A DNA stretch of 64,000 bases from Ralstonia sp. RRA (GTDB taxonomy: Bacteria; Pseudomonadota; Gammaproteobacteria; Burkholderiales; Burkholderiaceae): the NCBI RefSeq assembly GCF_037023145.1, contig NZ_CP146092.1:1798001-1862000 (forward strand). Direction: 5' to 3'. The position numbers and the translations under genes were made by a program. Of the stretch, positions 8,152 through 17,158 are shown in pieces; position 1 is the stretch's first letter, and each line of letters opens with the position of its first letter. The notes under the pieces were generated by a model. The model saw only the letters and a list, made by a program, of their open reading frames with translations. It did no database searches and had not been told where the DNA came from.

Positions 8152-9705
8152 ATGGATGCACAAGCCAATACCGAACCCGCACCGCTCACCGGCGGCAAGC
8201 TGGCGCTCGGCTCCCTAGCCGTGGCGCTGGCCACGTTCATGAACGTGCTGGATTCGTCGATTGCCAACGTGGCGATCCCGACCATTGCCGGCAACCTGGG
8301 CGTGTCGGTGGATGAAGGCACCTGGGTCATCACGCTGTTTGCGGCAGCCAATGCGGTGTCGATTCCGCTCACGGGTTGGCTGACACAACGCATCGGGCAG
8401 GTGCGCCTGTTCGTGGCGACCATTCTGCTGTTCGTGCTGTCGTCGTGGCTGTGCGGCTTGGCGCCCAACCTGCCTGTGCTGCTGGCTGCGCGCATTCTGC
8501 AGGGCGCGGTGGCGGGCCCGATGACGCCGCTGTCGCAGGCCATCCTGCTGGGCTCATACCCGAAGCAAAAGAGCGGCACGGCACTGGCGCTGTGGGCCAT
8601 GACGGCCACCGTCGGCCCGATTGCCGGCCCGCTGCTGGGCGGTTGGATTACGGACCGCTACTCGTGGTCGTGGATCTTCTACATCAACATCCCCGTCGGC
8701 CTGTTTGCCGCGGCGGTCACGTGGTTCCTCTACCGCGATCGCGAATCGGCCACGCGCAAGCTGCCCATCGACAAGATCGGCCTAGTTTCGCTCATCACCT
8801 GGGTGGCGGCGCTGCAGATCATGCTCGACAAGGGCAAGGATCTGGACTGGTTCAACTCGCCGTTCATTGTCGGGCTGGCGGTGGTGGCGCTCATCGCGTT
8901 TGTGTTCTTCCTGATCTGGGAACTGACGGACCAGCACCCCATCATCGAACTGCGCCTGTTTGCGAGCTGCAACTTTCTCTCGGGCACGGTGGCCATCTCG
9001 GTAGCCTATGCCGTGTTCTTCGCCAACCTGGTCATCCTGCCGCAATGGATGCAGCAATGGCTGGGCTACCCGGCCGTCAACGCCGGGCTGGCCACCGCGC
9101 CGCTGGGCATCTTTGCCGTGCTGCTCACGCCGGTGCTGGGCCGCATCCTGCCGAAGTCCGACATGCGCGTGCTGGCGACCCTCGCCTTTGCCGGCTTTGC
9201 GGGCGTGTTCTTCATGCGCTCGGGCTATACCGCCAATGTGGATACGTGGTCGCTGGTGTTGCCGACACTGCTGCAGGGCATTCCCACCGCAATGTTCTTC
9301 GTGCCGCTCACGGCCATCATCCTGTCGGGCCTGCCGCCGGAAAAGATTCCCGCTGCCGCCGGCCTGTCGAACTTCGTGCGGGTGTTCTGCGGCGCGGTGG
9401 GCACCTCGCTCGCCACCACGGCATGGAGCAACCGCACCATCCTGCACCACGCGCAATTGGCCGAACAAAGCAGCGCGAACAACCCGGCCTATACCGCGGC
9501 GCTGGACGGCATCCGTGCCACCTTCGGTTTCGATCCGGCCCAGGCACTCGCCTACTTCGAGCGTGGCCTGGATGCACAAGCCTCCATGCTCGGGCTGAAC
9601 GACATCTTCTGGATCTCGGGCGTGATCTTCGTGGTGATCGTGCCGCTCATCTGGCTGGCCAAGCCCGTCAAGGGCACCGGCGGTGGCGCGGTAGCCGCGC
9701 ATTGA
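8152..9705 (+). CDS. EmrB/QacA-type (DHA2) major facilitator drug exporter
   Basis: A 517-residue, 14-helix proton-drug antiporter. The first helix contains the DHA2 hallmark LDSSIANVAIPTIAGNLG, followed by WVITLF. Motif A is present as TGWLTQRIGQVR. The fifth helix has the antiporter motif C form GPIAGPLLGGWI and the sixth WSWIFYINIPVG. Together with the adaptor and outer membrane channel it would move hydrophobic toxic compounds directly out of the cell. The start at 8152 follows gaggtcatc. The next gene, a second MarR regulator, begins 26 bases after the stop. Confidence 0.93.
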   Translation: MDAQANTEPAPLTGGKLALGSLAVALATFMNVLDSSIANVAIPTIAGNLGVSVDEGTWVITLFAAANAVSIPLTGWLTQRIGQVRLFVATILLFVLSSWLCGLAPNLPVLLAARILQGAVAGPMTPLSQAILLGSYPKQKSGTALALWAMTATVGPIAGPLLGGWITDRYSWSWIFYINIPVGLFAAAVTWFLYRDRESATRKLPIDKIGLVSLITWVAALQIMLDKGKDLDWFNSPFIVGLAVVALIAFVFFLIWELTDQHPIIELRLFASCNFLSGTVAISVAYAVFFANLVILPQWMQQWLGYPAVNAGLATAPLGIFAVLLTPVLGRILPKSDMRVLATLAFAGFAGVFFMRSGYTANVDTWSLVLPTLLQGIPTAMFFVPLTAIILSGLPPEKIPAAAGLSNFVRVFCGAVGTSLATTAWSNRTILHHAQLAEQSSANNPAYTAALDGIRATFGFDPAQALAYFERGLDAQASMLGLNDIFWISGVIFVVIVPLIWLAKPVKGTGGGAVAAH

Positions 9706-9731
9706 AAGCCCATGCATTCACGGAGCCAACG

Positions 9732-10181
9732 ATGTTGCAGATCACCCCCATGCCAGATTCGGCCGTGCTGTTGGATGTGCTCGTCTCGGTCAATCGGTTG
9801 CACAGCACGCTGCAGCAACGCGTGACAGAGATGCTGGGCAGCACGGGGCTCTCGCTCTCGCAGTGGCTGCTGCTTTGCCACTTGCGCCACGCAGCCGCGG
9901 GCACACTGACGGAAATCGCCGCGACGCTGCATCGGGACATCGGCGGGCTCTCACGTGCGGCCCATCTGCTTCAGTTGCGTCGCCTGATTTCTGTCACGCG
10001 CGGCGCGGAGGATCGGCGCAGCGTTCGGTTGTCGATCAGCGCGCCCGGCATCGCGTTGTGCGAGTCGCTGGATCAACAGATGACCGAGCGCCTGACCAGC
10101 GCGCTGATCGCCAGCATGGGGCTGCAATCCGTGCACGCGCTGCGGTACCTGATGGAAGGCGCCGCCGCGTCGCTCACGTAG
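9732..10181 (+). CDS. MarR-family transcriptional regulator, second in the efflux locus
   Basis: A 149-residue winged-helix protein. LSLSQWLLLCHL and LTEIAATLHRDIGGLSRAAHLLQLRRLI form the DNA-binding core, and TRGAEDRRSVRLSISAPG is the wing with the conserved DRR. It lies 26 bases after the pump gene behind a ggag ribosome site, so it is probably the last gene of the operon. It is clearly different in sequence from the first MarR protein, which suggests two ligands or layered control. An in-frame upstream extension overlaps the pump gene and was rejected. Confidence 0.88.
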   Translation: MLQITPMPDSAVLLDVLVSVNRLHSTLQQRVTEMLGSTGLSLSQWLLLCHLRHAAAGTLTEIAATLHRDIGGLSRAAHLLQLRRLISVTRGAEDRRSVRLSISAPGIALCESLDQQMTERLTSALIASMGLQSVHALRYLMEGAAASLT

Positions 10182-10384
10182 CGCACGTGTCGTCGTGCCG
10201 CTTTCAACGTAGCGCGATTGCACGAATAGATACCGATCTATATAGTCCCACCGCGTCAACAACGGCAAGCCAATCAGAACAACCATTGCTGCATCGCTGA
10301 CTTGTTTCCGTCTCTTAATCTTTTGGCGATTTCCACGCTCGCCTGAAACCCCGTTCTCTCCAACCTTCTTCCATCACGCTCTCG

Positions 10385-11251
10385 ATGCGCGCTCTCGCCA
10401 TGCCTACGTTTGCAGCCCCCGCCGCACAGACTTCCCTGCGCCATGCCGTGCTGGCGCTGAGCCTCGCGGTATCGTTGCCCGCCGTCGCACAAACCGGCGC
10501 TGCAGCACCGCACGTGGTTTCCGAGTTGAAGGACATCCGCGTCAAGGCGACCGCCACGCTGCCCAAAGCAGGCGGCAGCGCAAGTGACCGGGAGGATTGC
10601 CCGCAGCGGGTCATCCAGCCGAAGTCGGCCGCTGCCAAGCTGGTGGCCGCGCAAGGCTGGGCCGTCATGGCCGACGTACCGCTGGGGCCCTACCGCGCCG
10701 TGAGCTTTGCGGGCCAGATGCAGGCTGCCACCAGCGGCACCTGCGCCGCCACGCAAGGCAACGTCGCGGTGTTCAGCAACGACAAGCTGATCGCGCTGGC
10801 CTATGGCAAGTCGGCAGACGACACCGCCATCGGCAACCTCGTCCCGCTTGAGGGCGGCACCGTGCGCCTGTGGGATGGCGACATCGTTCCCGCGCCCGCT
10901 GGTGACCTGCATGTCGACGCCGACGGCACGGTGCGGCTGACCAAGATGGCCGACGAAGAGGCTGTCTGCCAGGGCCGTGCCAAGCTGCCGAACGTCTACG
11001 GCATGCCGATCGACAAGGCGCGCAAGGCGCTCGCCGCCAAGGGCTGGAACCCGGTGCGTGCCAAGGCCAGTGGCGACCCACGGCAAGCGGCGCTGTTCAA
11101 ACACGGCATCATCGAAACCGACGACTGCTCGGGCACGGGCATGGCCTATTGCAGCTACAGCTACGCCGGCCCGGCCGGCAGGCTGTCGCTGGAAACCGCT
11201 GGCGAAGATGACCTGCCGAGCGTGTCGGGCTACAGCGTCAAGTGCCGGTGA
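10385..11251 (+). CDS. Exported protein with PASTA-like segment, function unknown
   Basis: A 288-residue protein. The N-terminus carries a signal peptide (RHAVLALSLAVSLPAVAQ). The C-terminal half has VYGMPIDKARKALAAKGWNPV, which fits the PASTA pattern where a short strand is followed by an A-x-x-x-L helix and a second strand. An earlier related stretch, QPKSAAAKLVAAQGWAVM, may be a second degenerate copy. Several cysteines (DCPQR, GTCAAT, VCQG, DDCSG, YCSY, VKCR) suggest periplasmic disulfides. PASTA domains in kinases and PBPs bind peptidoglycan, but here there is no catalytic partner. The alternative start is the ATG at 10400. It stands alone. Confidence 0.7.
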   Translation: MRALAMPTFAAPAAQTSLRHAVLALSLAVSLPAVAQTGAAAPHVVSELKDIRVKATATLPKAGGSASDREDCPQRVIQPKSAAAKLVAAQGWAVMADVPLGPYRAVSFAGQMQAATSGTCAATQGNVAVFSNDKLIALAYGKSADDTAIGNLVPLEGGTVRLWDGDIVPAPAGDLHVDADGTVRLTKMADEEAVCQGRAKLPNVYGMPIDKARKALAAKGWNPVRAKASGDPRQAALFKHGIIETDDCSGTGMAYCSYSYAGPAGRLSLETAGEDDLPSVSGYSVKCR

Positions 11252-11531
11252 GCGCCTTGGCGCTCGGCCGCTCAGTTGTGTTTCGCGACGGATGAGCGCT
11301 GCCGTCAGCGCATCCTTGCCTGGGAAATACTGATTAGCGCGAGCCGATGTTGACGCCCGCGCGTCGGGCCTTGACGCAGAGCACCGGTTGAGCACGAACG
11401 CGCCACTGCCCTGGCACACAACGGGCGAGAGCACGGGGCACGCAGCTTGCTAAAGTGGTTGGGTTGCCCTAGCTCGTCCACGGCGCGATGGCGGCGGAAC
11501 CGCTCGTTGCGCCGCAGTCGTCCCACTCAGC

Positions 11532-12659
11532 GTGAACCGTTCTTCGTCTTCTCTTCAAAGCATCCAGGCACTGCGAGGCTTTGCCGCGCTCTACGTCGTT
11601 GTATTCCATTCCGGCCTGGCGCTGGCCCATACCGACATGCCCGCCCTGGCGTGGCTGACCACGCACGTGATCAAGCGCGGACATGTGGGCGTGGATGTCT
11701 TCTTTGTCATCAGCGGCTTCATCATTGCGTGGGTCGCCATCCTGGGCCCCAAGGGACCGGAGGCGCCCGGCGAGTTTCTCGTCAAGCGCGCATTCCGGCT
11801 GGCGCCGCCGTACTGGCTGATGTCGGTGCTGCATTCCACATGGCTCAATCCGGTGTCGACTGGCGTGCTGCTCAGCTCACTGGCCTTCCTACCGCAGGCC
11901 AATGTGGATGCGCCTTACTTCGGCTATCCCGCGCTCTACGTCGGCTGGTCACTCAACTACGAGGCGTTCTTCTATGCACTGTGCGCGCTGGGCCTGGCGC
12001 TGTTTGGCAGACGCGCGCTGTGGCTGGTCGCGCTGATGTTGTTCACCACAACCATCATCGTGCCGTTCTGGCACAGCGGTGTGGTGCCGCGTGATCCGGA
12101 GGCGCTCTACGCCTGGGCCACGCCCCTGCAGGCAATGGCCGCCAACCCACTTGTGCTCGAGTTCCTGCTGGGGGCGGGGCTGGCGTGGCTGTATGCGGAA
12201 CACCGGCACCGCCTGACACCCGCCTTGGCCCATGTGCTGTTGGCGGCCGGTCTGGGCGCCTTCATCGTCTCCGTGATCGGGCCCGTGTCCACGTTTGATC
12301 CGCTCGCGCGCGGCCTGCCGGCGGGGGCATTGCTGATCGGTCTGGTGGCGATGGAGTACTGCGGCCTGCTCCGCGTGCCGCGTGTGGCGGTCTGGCTGGG
12401 TGAGTTGTCGTATGCGCTCTACCTGGTCCACCCCAGCGTGATCGAAACCACGCATCGGCTGGTGGGCGTGCTTGCGCCGGAGTGGATCGGTACGCAACTC
12501 CTGCTGTTTGCCGTCAATCTTGCGCTGACGCTTGCGCTGGCGGCGCTGCTCCATCGCTATATCGAGCAGCCTTCCATTGCGCTGGGCCGCAAGACGATCG
12601 ACTGGATGGATACCCAGCGGCATGCGTGGCGCGCACGGCTGGGGCTGCAGAAACCGTGA
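11532..12659 (+). CDS. Acyltransferase family 3 integral membrane protein
   Basis: A 375-residue protein with about ten membrane helices. The first has LQSIQALRGFAALYVVVFHS, containing the conserved Arg and His of the acyltransferase-3 family, and the next has GHVGVDVFFVISGFIIAW. Members transfer acetyl or other acyl groups to exopolysaccharide, lipopolysaccharide O-antigen or small exported sugars. No glycosyltransferases are nearby, so the acceptor is unknown. The start is a GTG (gtgaaccgt); no in-frame ATG occurs until residue 36, which would delete the first helix. Confidence 0.85.
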   Translation: MNRSSSSLQSIQALRGFAALYVVVFHSGLALAHTDMPALAWLTTHVIKRGHVGVDVFFVISGFIIAWVAILGPKGPEAPGEFLVKRAFRLAPPYWLMSVLHSTWLNPVSTGVLLSSLAFLPQANVDAPYFGYPALYVGWSLNYEAFFYALCALGLALFGRRALWLVALMLFTTTIIVPFWHSGVVPRDPEALYAWATPLQAMAANPLVLEFLLGAGLAWLYAEHRHRLTPALAHVLLAAGLGAFIVSVIGPVSTFDPLARGLPAGALLIGLVAMEYCGLLRVPRVAVWLGELSYALYLVHPSVIETTHRLVGVLAPEWIGTQLLLFAVNLALTLALAALLHRYIEQPSIALGRKTIDWMDTQRHAWRARLGLQKP

Positions 12660-12748
12660 GCACTGCATAACGTTTCCGGTTTTTATTCGTTCACCGCACG
12701 ACGGGCGTCTCACACAATGGTTGCCTCAGAAACAATCTGTCGCACGCC

Positions 12749-13600
12749 ATGTCTGCTCGTTCTCACTGGTTCCGTTTTGCCCCTACCTTATTGGCTGCTG
12801 CCACGTTGCTGGCAAGCACGGCTGCATCTGCTGACGCCACGCTCGACAAGGTCCAGCAGCGCAAGAAGCTGGTGGTGGGAGTGGTGCTATCGGGCGGACC
12901 CTTCGGTTCCATTGACCCGGTAACGCAACGCGCAACAGGCTTCAATGTCGACTTGGCGCAGGCGCTTGGGCGCGGGCTGGGTGTGGAGGTGGAAACGGTG
13001 CAGGTGCAGCCGTCCAACCGCATTCAGTTCCTGCAGCAAGGGCGTGTGGACATTCTTGTTGCCTCGATGGAGCTGAACCCTGAGCGCGCGGAACTGCTGG
13101 CCCACGTGCCTTCGCCCTACTACCGCGTAGGCGGCGTGGCGCTGGTGCCCAAGGACAGCCCCGTGCAGAAGTGGAGCGACCTGAAGGGCAAGGATGTGTG
13201 CCTGTCGCAAGGCAGCAGCTACACCAAGCCGCTGGCGGCCGAGATCGGTGCCACGCCCAAGGGCTTCAAGAGCCCGGCGGAATCGCTGCTGGCACTGCGC
13301 GGCAACAACTGCGCCGCCGCCGTGCATGACGCCACACTGCTGCAACCGCTGCCGCGCACCAACCCGGAATGGAAGGACTACCGCGTTGTCGGCCCAGATC
13401 TGATCCCCTCGCCCACCGTTATCTGGGCACGCAAGGGCGAGAACGACACCGTGGCCGCGCTCGATCGCATCGTGCAAGGCTGGCATCGCGATGGCTGGCT
13501 GATCGAGACTGAGAAGAAGAACGGCATCCTGCCGCCCTCGCCCGCGCTGGTCGAATGGCACGAAGCTGCAAAGGGCACCGTCAAAGCGGGCCGTAGCTGA
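12749..13600 (+). CDS. Amino acid ABC transporter substrate-binding protein
   Basis: A 283-residue periplasmic family 3 solute-binding protein. A signal peptide ends at ASA-D (about residue 28), then DKVQQRKKLVVGV begins the mature domain, followed by DPVTQRATGFNVDLAQALG and the lobe-crossing RVDILVASMELNPERAELL. DVCLSQGSSYTKPL forms the second lobe. It delivers a polar amino acid to the two permeases and ATPase downstream, 12 bases from the next gene. Its proximity to cystathionine lyase, rhodanese and thiol dioxygenase genes suggests a sulfur-containing amino acid such as cystine, inferred from context only. Confidence 0.9.
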   Translation: MSARSHWFRFAPTLLAAATLLASTAASADATLDKVQQRKKLVVGVVLSGGPFGSIDPVTQRATGFNVDLAQALGRGLGVEVETVQVQPSNRIQFLQQGRVDILVASMELNPERAELLAHVPSPYYRVGGVALVPKDSPVQKWSDLKGKDVCLSQGSSYTKPLAAEIGATPKGFKSPAESLLALRGNNCAAAVHDATLLQPLPRTNPEWKDYRVVGPDLIPSPTVIWARKGENDTVAALDRIVQGWHRDGWLIETEKKNGILPPSPALVEWHEAAKGTVKAGRS

Positions 13601-13612
13601 CCCGCATTCCGC

Positions 13613-14395
13613 ATGGCTGACGATCTGCTTCTGCGCGTGATTGCGCTGGTCCGCCATACGGGCCTCGACTACGGCTTCCTGGCCGAAGCCTACGAACGGA
13701 ATGCGCTGCTGCAAGGCGCCAGGCTCTCTCTGCTGGTGATGTTCAGCACCGTGGTGTTGAGCCTCATCTTTGGGGTGGTGCTGGCGCGCTTGCTGATCTC
13801 ACCGCGCCGGCGTGTCGCGCAACTCGCCCAGGGCTTTGTTGAACTCACCCGCAACACACCCACGCTGGTGCAGTTGTGCTGTGCGTTCCTGGTCGTCAAC
13901 ACACTCATCACGCAAGCGCTGGCGCAGTGGCAGTTGCGCAACCCGCTCACGCCGTTCTTCTGGGCGGTGACCATTCTCTCGCTGCACAAGGCGGCCTTTC
14001 ATGCCGAGGCGTTGCGCGGCGGCATCGAGGCCGTACCGCCCGCCATGCTGGAAGCGGCAACGTCATTGGGCTTCAGCGCACGTGAACGGCTGTGGCGCGT
14101 GCAGCTTCCGCTGGCATTTCGTGCCGCGCTGCCTTCGTTGATGAACAACACGGTGGAACTGGTGAAGGCGTCGTCTCTGGCCTCGGCCATTGCGGTGGGC
14201 GACATCACCTACAGCGCGCTGATGATCTGGACCCAACGCGACAACGTGCTCGAATGCATGGTGCTGTTACTGCTGTTCTATGGCGTGGTCACCTATGCCG
14301 TGCACGCAGCCGGCGTGTGGATCGAACGCCGGCTGCGCATGCCGGGCTATGGGGCCACGGGCCACGCTGCTGCAGGAGGGCCCGCCCATGCCTGA
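13613..14395 (+). CDS. Amino acid ABC transporter permease, subunit 1
   Basis: A 260-residue HisM/GlnP-type inner membrane protein. It has the polar amino acid permease pattern ELTRNTPTLVQL, then the EAA loop region EALRGGIEAVPPAMLEAATSLGFSARERLWRVQLP (residues about 128-160) that docks onto the ATPase. It pairs with the second permease as a heterodimer. Its 3' end overlaps the next gene by eight bases, indicating coupled translation. Confidence 0.9.
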   Translation: MADDLLLRVIALVRHTGLDYGFLAEAYERNALLQGARLSLLVMFSTVVLSLIFGVVLARLLISPRRRVAQLAQGFVELTRNTPTLVQLCCAFLVVNTLITQALAQWQLRNPLTPFFWAVTILSLHKAAFHAEALRGGIEAVPPAMLEAATSLGFSARERLWRVQLPLAFRAALPSLMNNTVELVKASSLASAIAVGDITYSALMIWTQRDNVLECMVLLLLFYGVVTYAVHAAGVWIERRLRMPGYGATGHAAAGGPAHA

Positions 14396-15071
14396 CACCC
14401 TTCTTGGGACGCTGCTGCACTGGTCGCCGGCACTGCTGCGGGGGTTGGCCATCAATATCGGCATCAGCCTGCTTGCTGTTGGGCTGGGCACGTTGATCGG
14501 GCTGGCCGTCGGTGCGCTGCATCTATCGCCGGCACGCTGGGTGCAACGGTTTGCCGGCAGCTACGTCGTCGCCTTCCGGAATGCGCCCTGGCTTGTGCTC
14601 GTGTACGGCATTGCTTACGCCGTGCCGTTCGAGATTGTCGTGCGCGGCCATGTGTTTCCGTTTCCCGATTGGCTCAAGGTCACGCTGGCGCTGGCACTGC
14701 CGGCAAGTGCCCACGTAGCGGAAATCTTTCGTGGCGCGGTGCTGTCGATTCCGTCTACGCAGTGGGAGGCGGCGGCATCGCTGGCCTTCACGCGCCGCGA
14801 CATCCTCTGGCGCATCGTGCTGCCACAGTGCCTGCGGCGCATGCTGCCTTCATGGATGAACCTGTACGCGGTCATCACCATGGGCACCGCCATGGCCTCG
14901 CTGGTGGGCGTGCATGACCTGCTCGACACCGCGCAGATTGCCAGCAACACCGTCAACCGTACGCCGTTCACGGTGCTTACCTATTTCACTGTGCTCGGGT
15001 TTTTCCTCGTCTATTGCTACCCGATTTCGCGCCTGACCCGGCGCCTGGAGCGCGCCCATGTCCTCACCTGA
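14388..15071 (+). CDS. Amino acid ABC transporter permease, subunit 2
   Basis: A 227-residue partner permease. It contains VVAFRNAPWLVLVYGIAYAVPF and the EAA loop AEIFRGAVLSIPSTQWEAAASLAFTRRDILWRIVLPQ. The ATG at 14388 has gcaggaggg upstream, inside the end of the previous gene. The stop overlaps the ATPase start by 14 bases. The tight overlaps of all three membrane and ATPase genes show a single translational unit. Confidence 0.9.
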   Translation: MPDTLLGTLLHWSPALLRGLAINIGISLLAVGLGTLIGLAVGALHLSPARWVQRFAGSYVVAFRNAPWLVLVYGIAYAVPFEIVVRGHVFPFPDWLKVTLALALPASAHVAEIFRGAVLSIPSTQWEAAASLAFTRRDILWRIVLPQCLRRMLPSWMNLYAVITMGTAMASLVGVHDLLDTAQIASNTVNRTPFTVLTYFTVLGFFLVYCYPISRLTRRLERAHVLT

Positions 15072-15912
15072 TCTGCTGCCCCTTGATGCGCCTGCTACCA
15101 GTGCTCCGCTCGTAGCGTTGCGCGATGTGCATCTGACCTTCGGCACCACAACTGTGCTGCGCGGCATCGACCTCGACGTGCATCGTGGCGAGGCCGTGTC
15201 GATCATCGGGCCATCCGGCTCAGGCAAGTCGACGCTCCTGCGTTGCATCAGCGGGCTGTTGCGGCCGCAGCGCGGCAGCGTGACGGTGGACGGCATCCGC
15301 GTCGACCAGCTCACCACCGAGGCCGACACGATCGCCCTGCGCAAGCGCATCGGCTTCGTGTTCCAGCAATACAACCTGTTTCCGCACCTGAGCGTGCTGG
15401 ACAACCTGACCGCCGCCCCCGTGCGCGTGCTGGGCCGGACAAAGGAAGAGGCCGAAGCCGATGCGCATGCCCTGCTCAAGAAGGTGGGCCTGGCCGACAA
15501 GGCACGCGCCTATCCGGGCCAGCTCTCCGGCGGCCAACAACAACGCGTGGCGATTGCCCGCGCGCTGGCAATGCGGCCCGAGCTGATCCTGTTTGACGAG
15601 GTGACCTCGGCGCTCGACCCTGAGACGGTGGGCGAGGTGCTCAACGTCATCGGAGAACTGGTCGACGATGGGCTGACCTGCGTGCTGGTGACGCACGAAA
15701 TGGCCTTCGCACGCGCCATCAGCGATGCGGTGGTGTTTACCGAGCACGGCGTGGTGGTGGAACGTGGCCCGGCCGAGCAGCTCTTCTCGTCACCGGTGAG
15801 CGAGCGCACGCGGGCATTTCTGTCGCGCGCGCTGTCGGGGCACGCCGGGGCACGGCCGCCTGCGCATGCGCCGTGGCACGCCGCCTTTGCAAGCGCGGCG
15901 TTTGCTGTCTGA
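15058..15912 (+). CDS. Amino acid ABC transporter ATP-binding protein
   Basis: A 284-residue ATPase. Walker A is GPSGSGKST, the Q-loop lies in [12 protein letters not shown], the ABC signature is [14 protein letters not shown], Walker B is [14 protein letters not shown] and the switch histidine is in LVTHEM. These match the GlnQ/HisP group for polar amino acids. The C-terminal 30 residues after SRALSG are an Ala/His/Pro-rich tail beyond the family norm. It is convergent with the cystathionine lyase gene, 10 bases apart. Confidence 0.93.
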   Translation: MSSPDLLPLDAPATSAPLVALRDVHLTFGTTTVLRGIDLDVHRGEAVSIIGPSGSGKSTLLRCISGLLRPQRGSVTVDGIRVDQLTTEADTIALRKRIGFVFQQYNLFPHLSVLDNLTAAPVRVLGRTKEEAEADAHALLKKVGLADKARAYPGQLSGGQQQRVAIARALAMRPELILFDEVTSALDPETVGEVLNVIGELVDDGLTCVLVTHEMAFARAISDAVVFTEHGVVVERGPAEQLFSSPVSERTRAFLSRALSGHAGARPPAHAPWHAAFASAAFAV

Positions 15913-15922
15913 TCCCCCTCTC

Positions 15923-17158
15923 CTACCCGCCGATGGCGTGCAGCTCTGCCACGGGGGCGTGCTGCAGCGCCTGCTCCAGATCGGCAATCAGGTCGTCGGC
16001 ATCTTCCAGGCCAACGTGCAGGCGTAACACGGCGCCGCTGCGGTTCCATTGCGCATGGTCTGACAAACGCTCGGGCGCAACCACCGTGACAAGGCTTTCA
16101 TAGCCACCCCACGAGGCGCCGATGGCGAAGAGCCGCAAGGCATCAACAACACGCTCCGCAGCATACTGATCTGCGTCCTTGAGTACGAAGGAAACCAGCC
16201 CGTTGGCGCCCGAGAAGTCGCGCTTCCACAGCGCGTGGCCGGGGTCGTCCGGCAATGCCGGATAGAACACCTGCCCCACGCCCGGCTGCGCCTGCAACCA
16301 TTGCGCGACGCGCGTTGCGTTGCGCTGGTGCTGCGCCATCCGCACGGGTAGGGTGCGCACGCCACGCAAGGCCAGGTAGGCATCATCCGCGCCAATGGTC
16401 AGACCCAGCACATCGTGGGCGGCGGCAATGCGGGCGGCCACGGCCTCGGTGCGCGCAATCACGGCACCCAGCATCACGTCGGAATGCCCGGCCACGTACT
16501 TGGTGGCGGCCAGCACCGAGACATCGGCCCCCGCATCAAGCGGACGGAACAGGATGCCGGAGGCCCAGGTGTTGTCCGTTGCCAGCACGATATCGTGGCG
16601 CCGCGCGACACGGGCAATGGCCTCAAGGTCATAGATCTCGTACAGCAGCGACCCGGGCGACTCGGTAAAGATCAACCGCGTGTGCGGTCGAATGGCGGCT
16701 TCCAGGCGCCCATCGTTGGGCTCGACATACGACACCTCGATCCCCAATCGCTGCAGCAGCACGGCATCCAGCCTTCGCACGGGTGCGTAGATGCTGTCGG
16801 TCACGATCACGTGGTCACCGGGCGAAAGCAGCGCCAGAAACGTCAGCGCGATGGCCGACAGGCCCGACGGCACAAGGAACGCCCGCACGCCGCCCTCCAG
16901 CGCCAGCAGCGCATCTTCCAGCGCGCGGTGCGTTTGCGAACCATGGCGGCCGTAGCTGGCGATGTTCTCGCCGGCCTTGCGGCGCGCATGCACGTCGTGC
17001 AGGGCAGCCGTGCTGGCATGGCGCACGGTGCTGGTGCGTTCAACGGGCACATTGACGGGCGCGGCTCCGTCAACAAACGGTGGGCTGCCTGCGTGGATGA
17101 TGCGTGTGGCAAGCGCTTCGGGCACGTTGTGGGATGCGCGGGTGAATGTGCGGGTCAT
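15923..17158 (-). CDS. Cystathionine beta-lyase-like Cys/Met metabolism PLP enzyme
   Basis: A 411-residue fold-type I PLP enzyme. Family signatures include [23 protein letters not shown], the phosphate-binding [40 protein letters not shown] and the PLP lysine in [16 protein letters not shown]. The C-terminal domain has [12 protein letters not shown] and [21 protein letters not shown]. Such enzymes cleave C-S bonds of cystathionine or cystine-type substrates to thiols, pyruvate and ammonia. Its start overlaps the rhodanese stop (ATGA at 17155-17158), so the lyase and sulfurtransferase are translationally coupled, which fits passing of released sulfur. Whether the physiological substrate is cystathionine or cystine is open. 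Confidence 0.88.
   Translation of the reverse strand: MTRTFTRASHNVPEALATRIIHAGSPPFVDGAAPVNVPVERTSTVRHASTAALHDVHARRKAGENIASYGRHGSQTHRALEDALLALEGGVRAFLVPSGLSAIALTFLALLSPGDHVIVTDSIYAPVRRLDAVLLQRLGIEVSYVEPNDGRLEAAIRPHTRLIFTESPGSLLYEIYDLEAIARVARRHDIVLATDNTWASGILFRPLDAGADVSVLAATKYVAGHSDVMLGAVIARTEAVAARIAAAHDVLGLTIGADDAYLALRGVRTLPVRMAQHQRNATRVAQWLQAQPGVGQVFYPALPDDPGHALWKRDFSGANGLVSFVLKDADQYAAERVVDALRLFAIGASWGGYESLVTVVAPERLSDHAQWNRSGAVLRLHVGLEDADDLIADLEQALQHAPVAELHAIGG

Noticed and set aside
6742..8163. A 473-codon minus-strand frame opposite the adaptor gene
   Set aside because: Composition (His, Arg, Gly, Val) is typical of a shadow frame; the EmrA-like protein is clearly coded on the plus strand.
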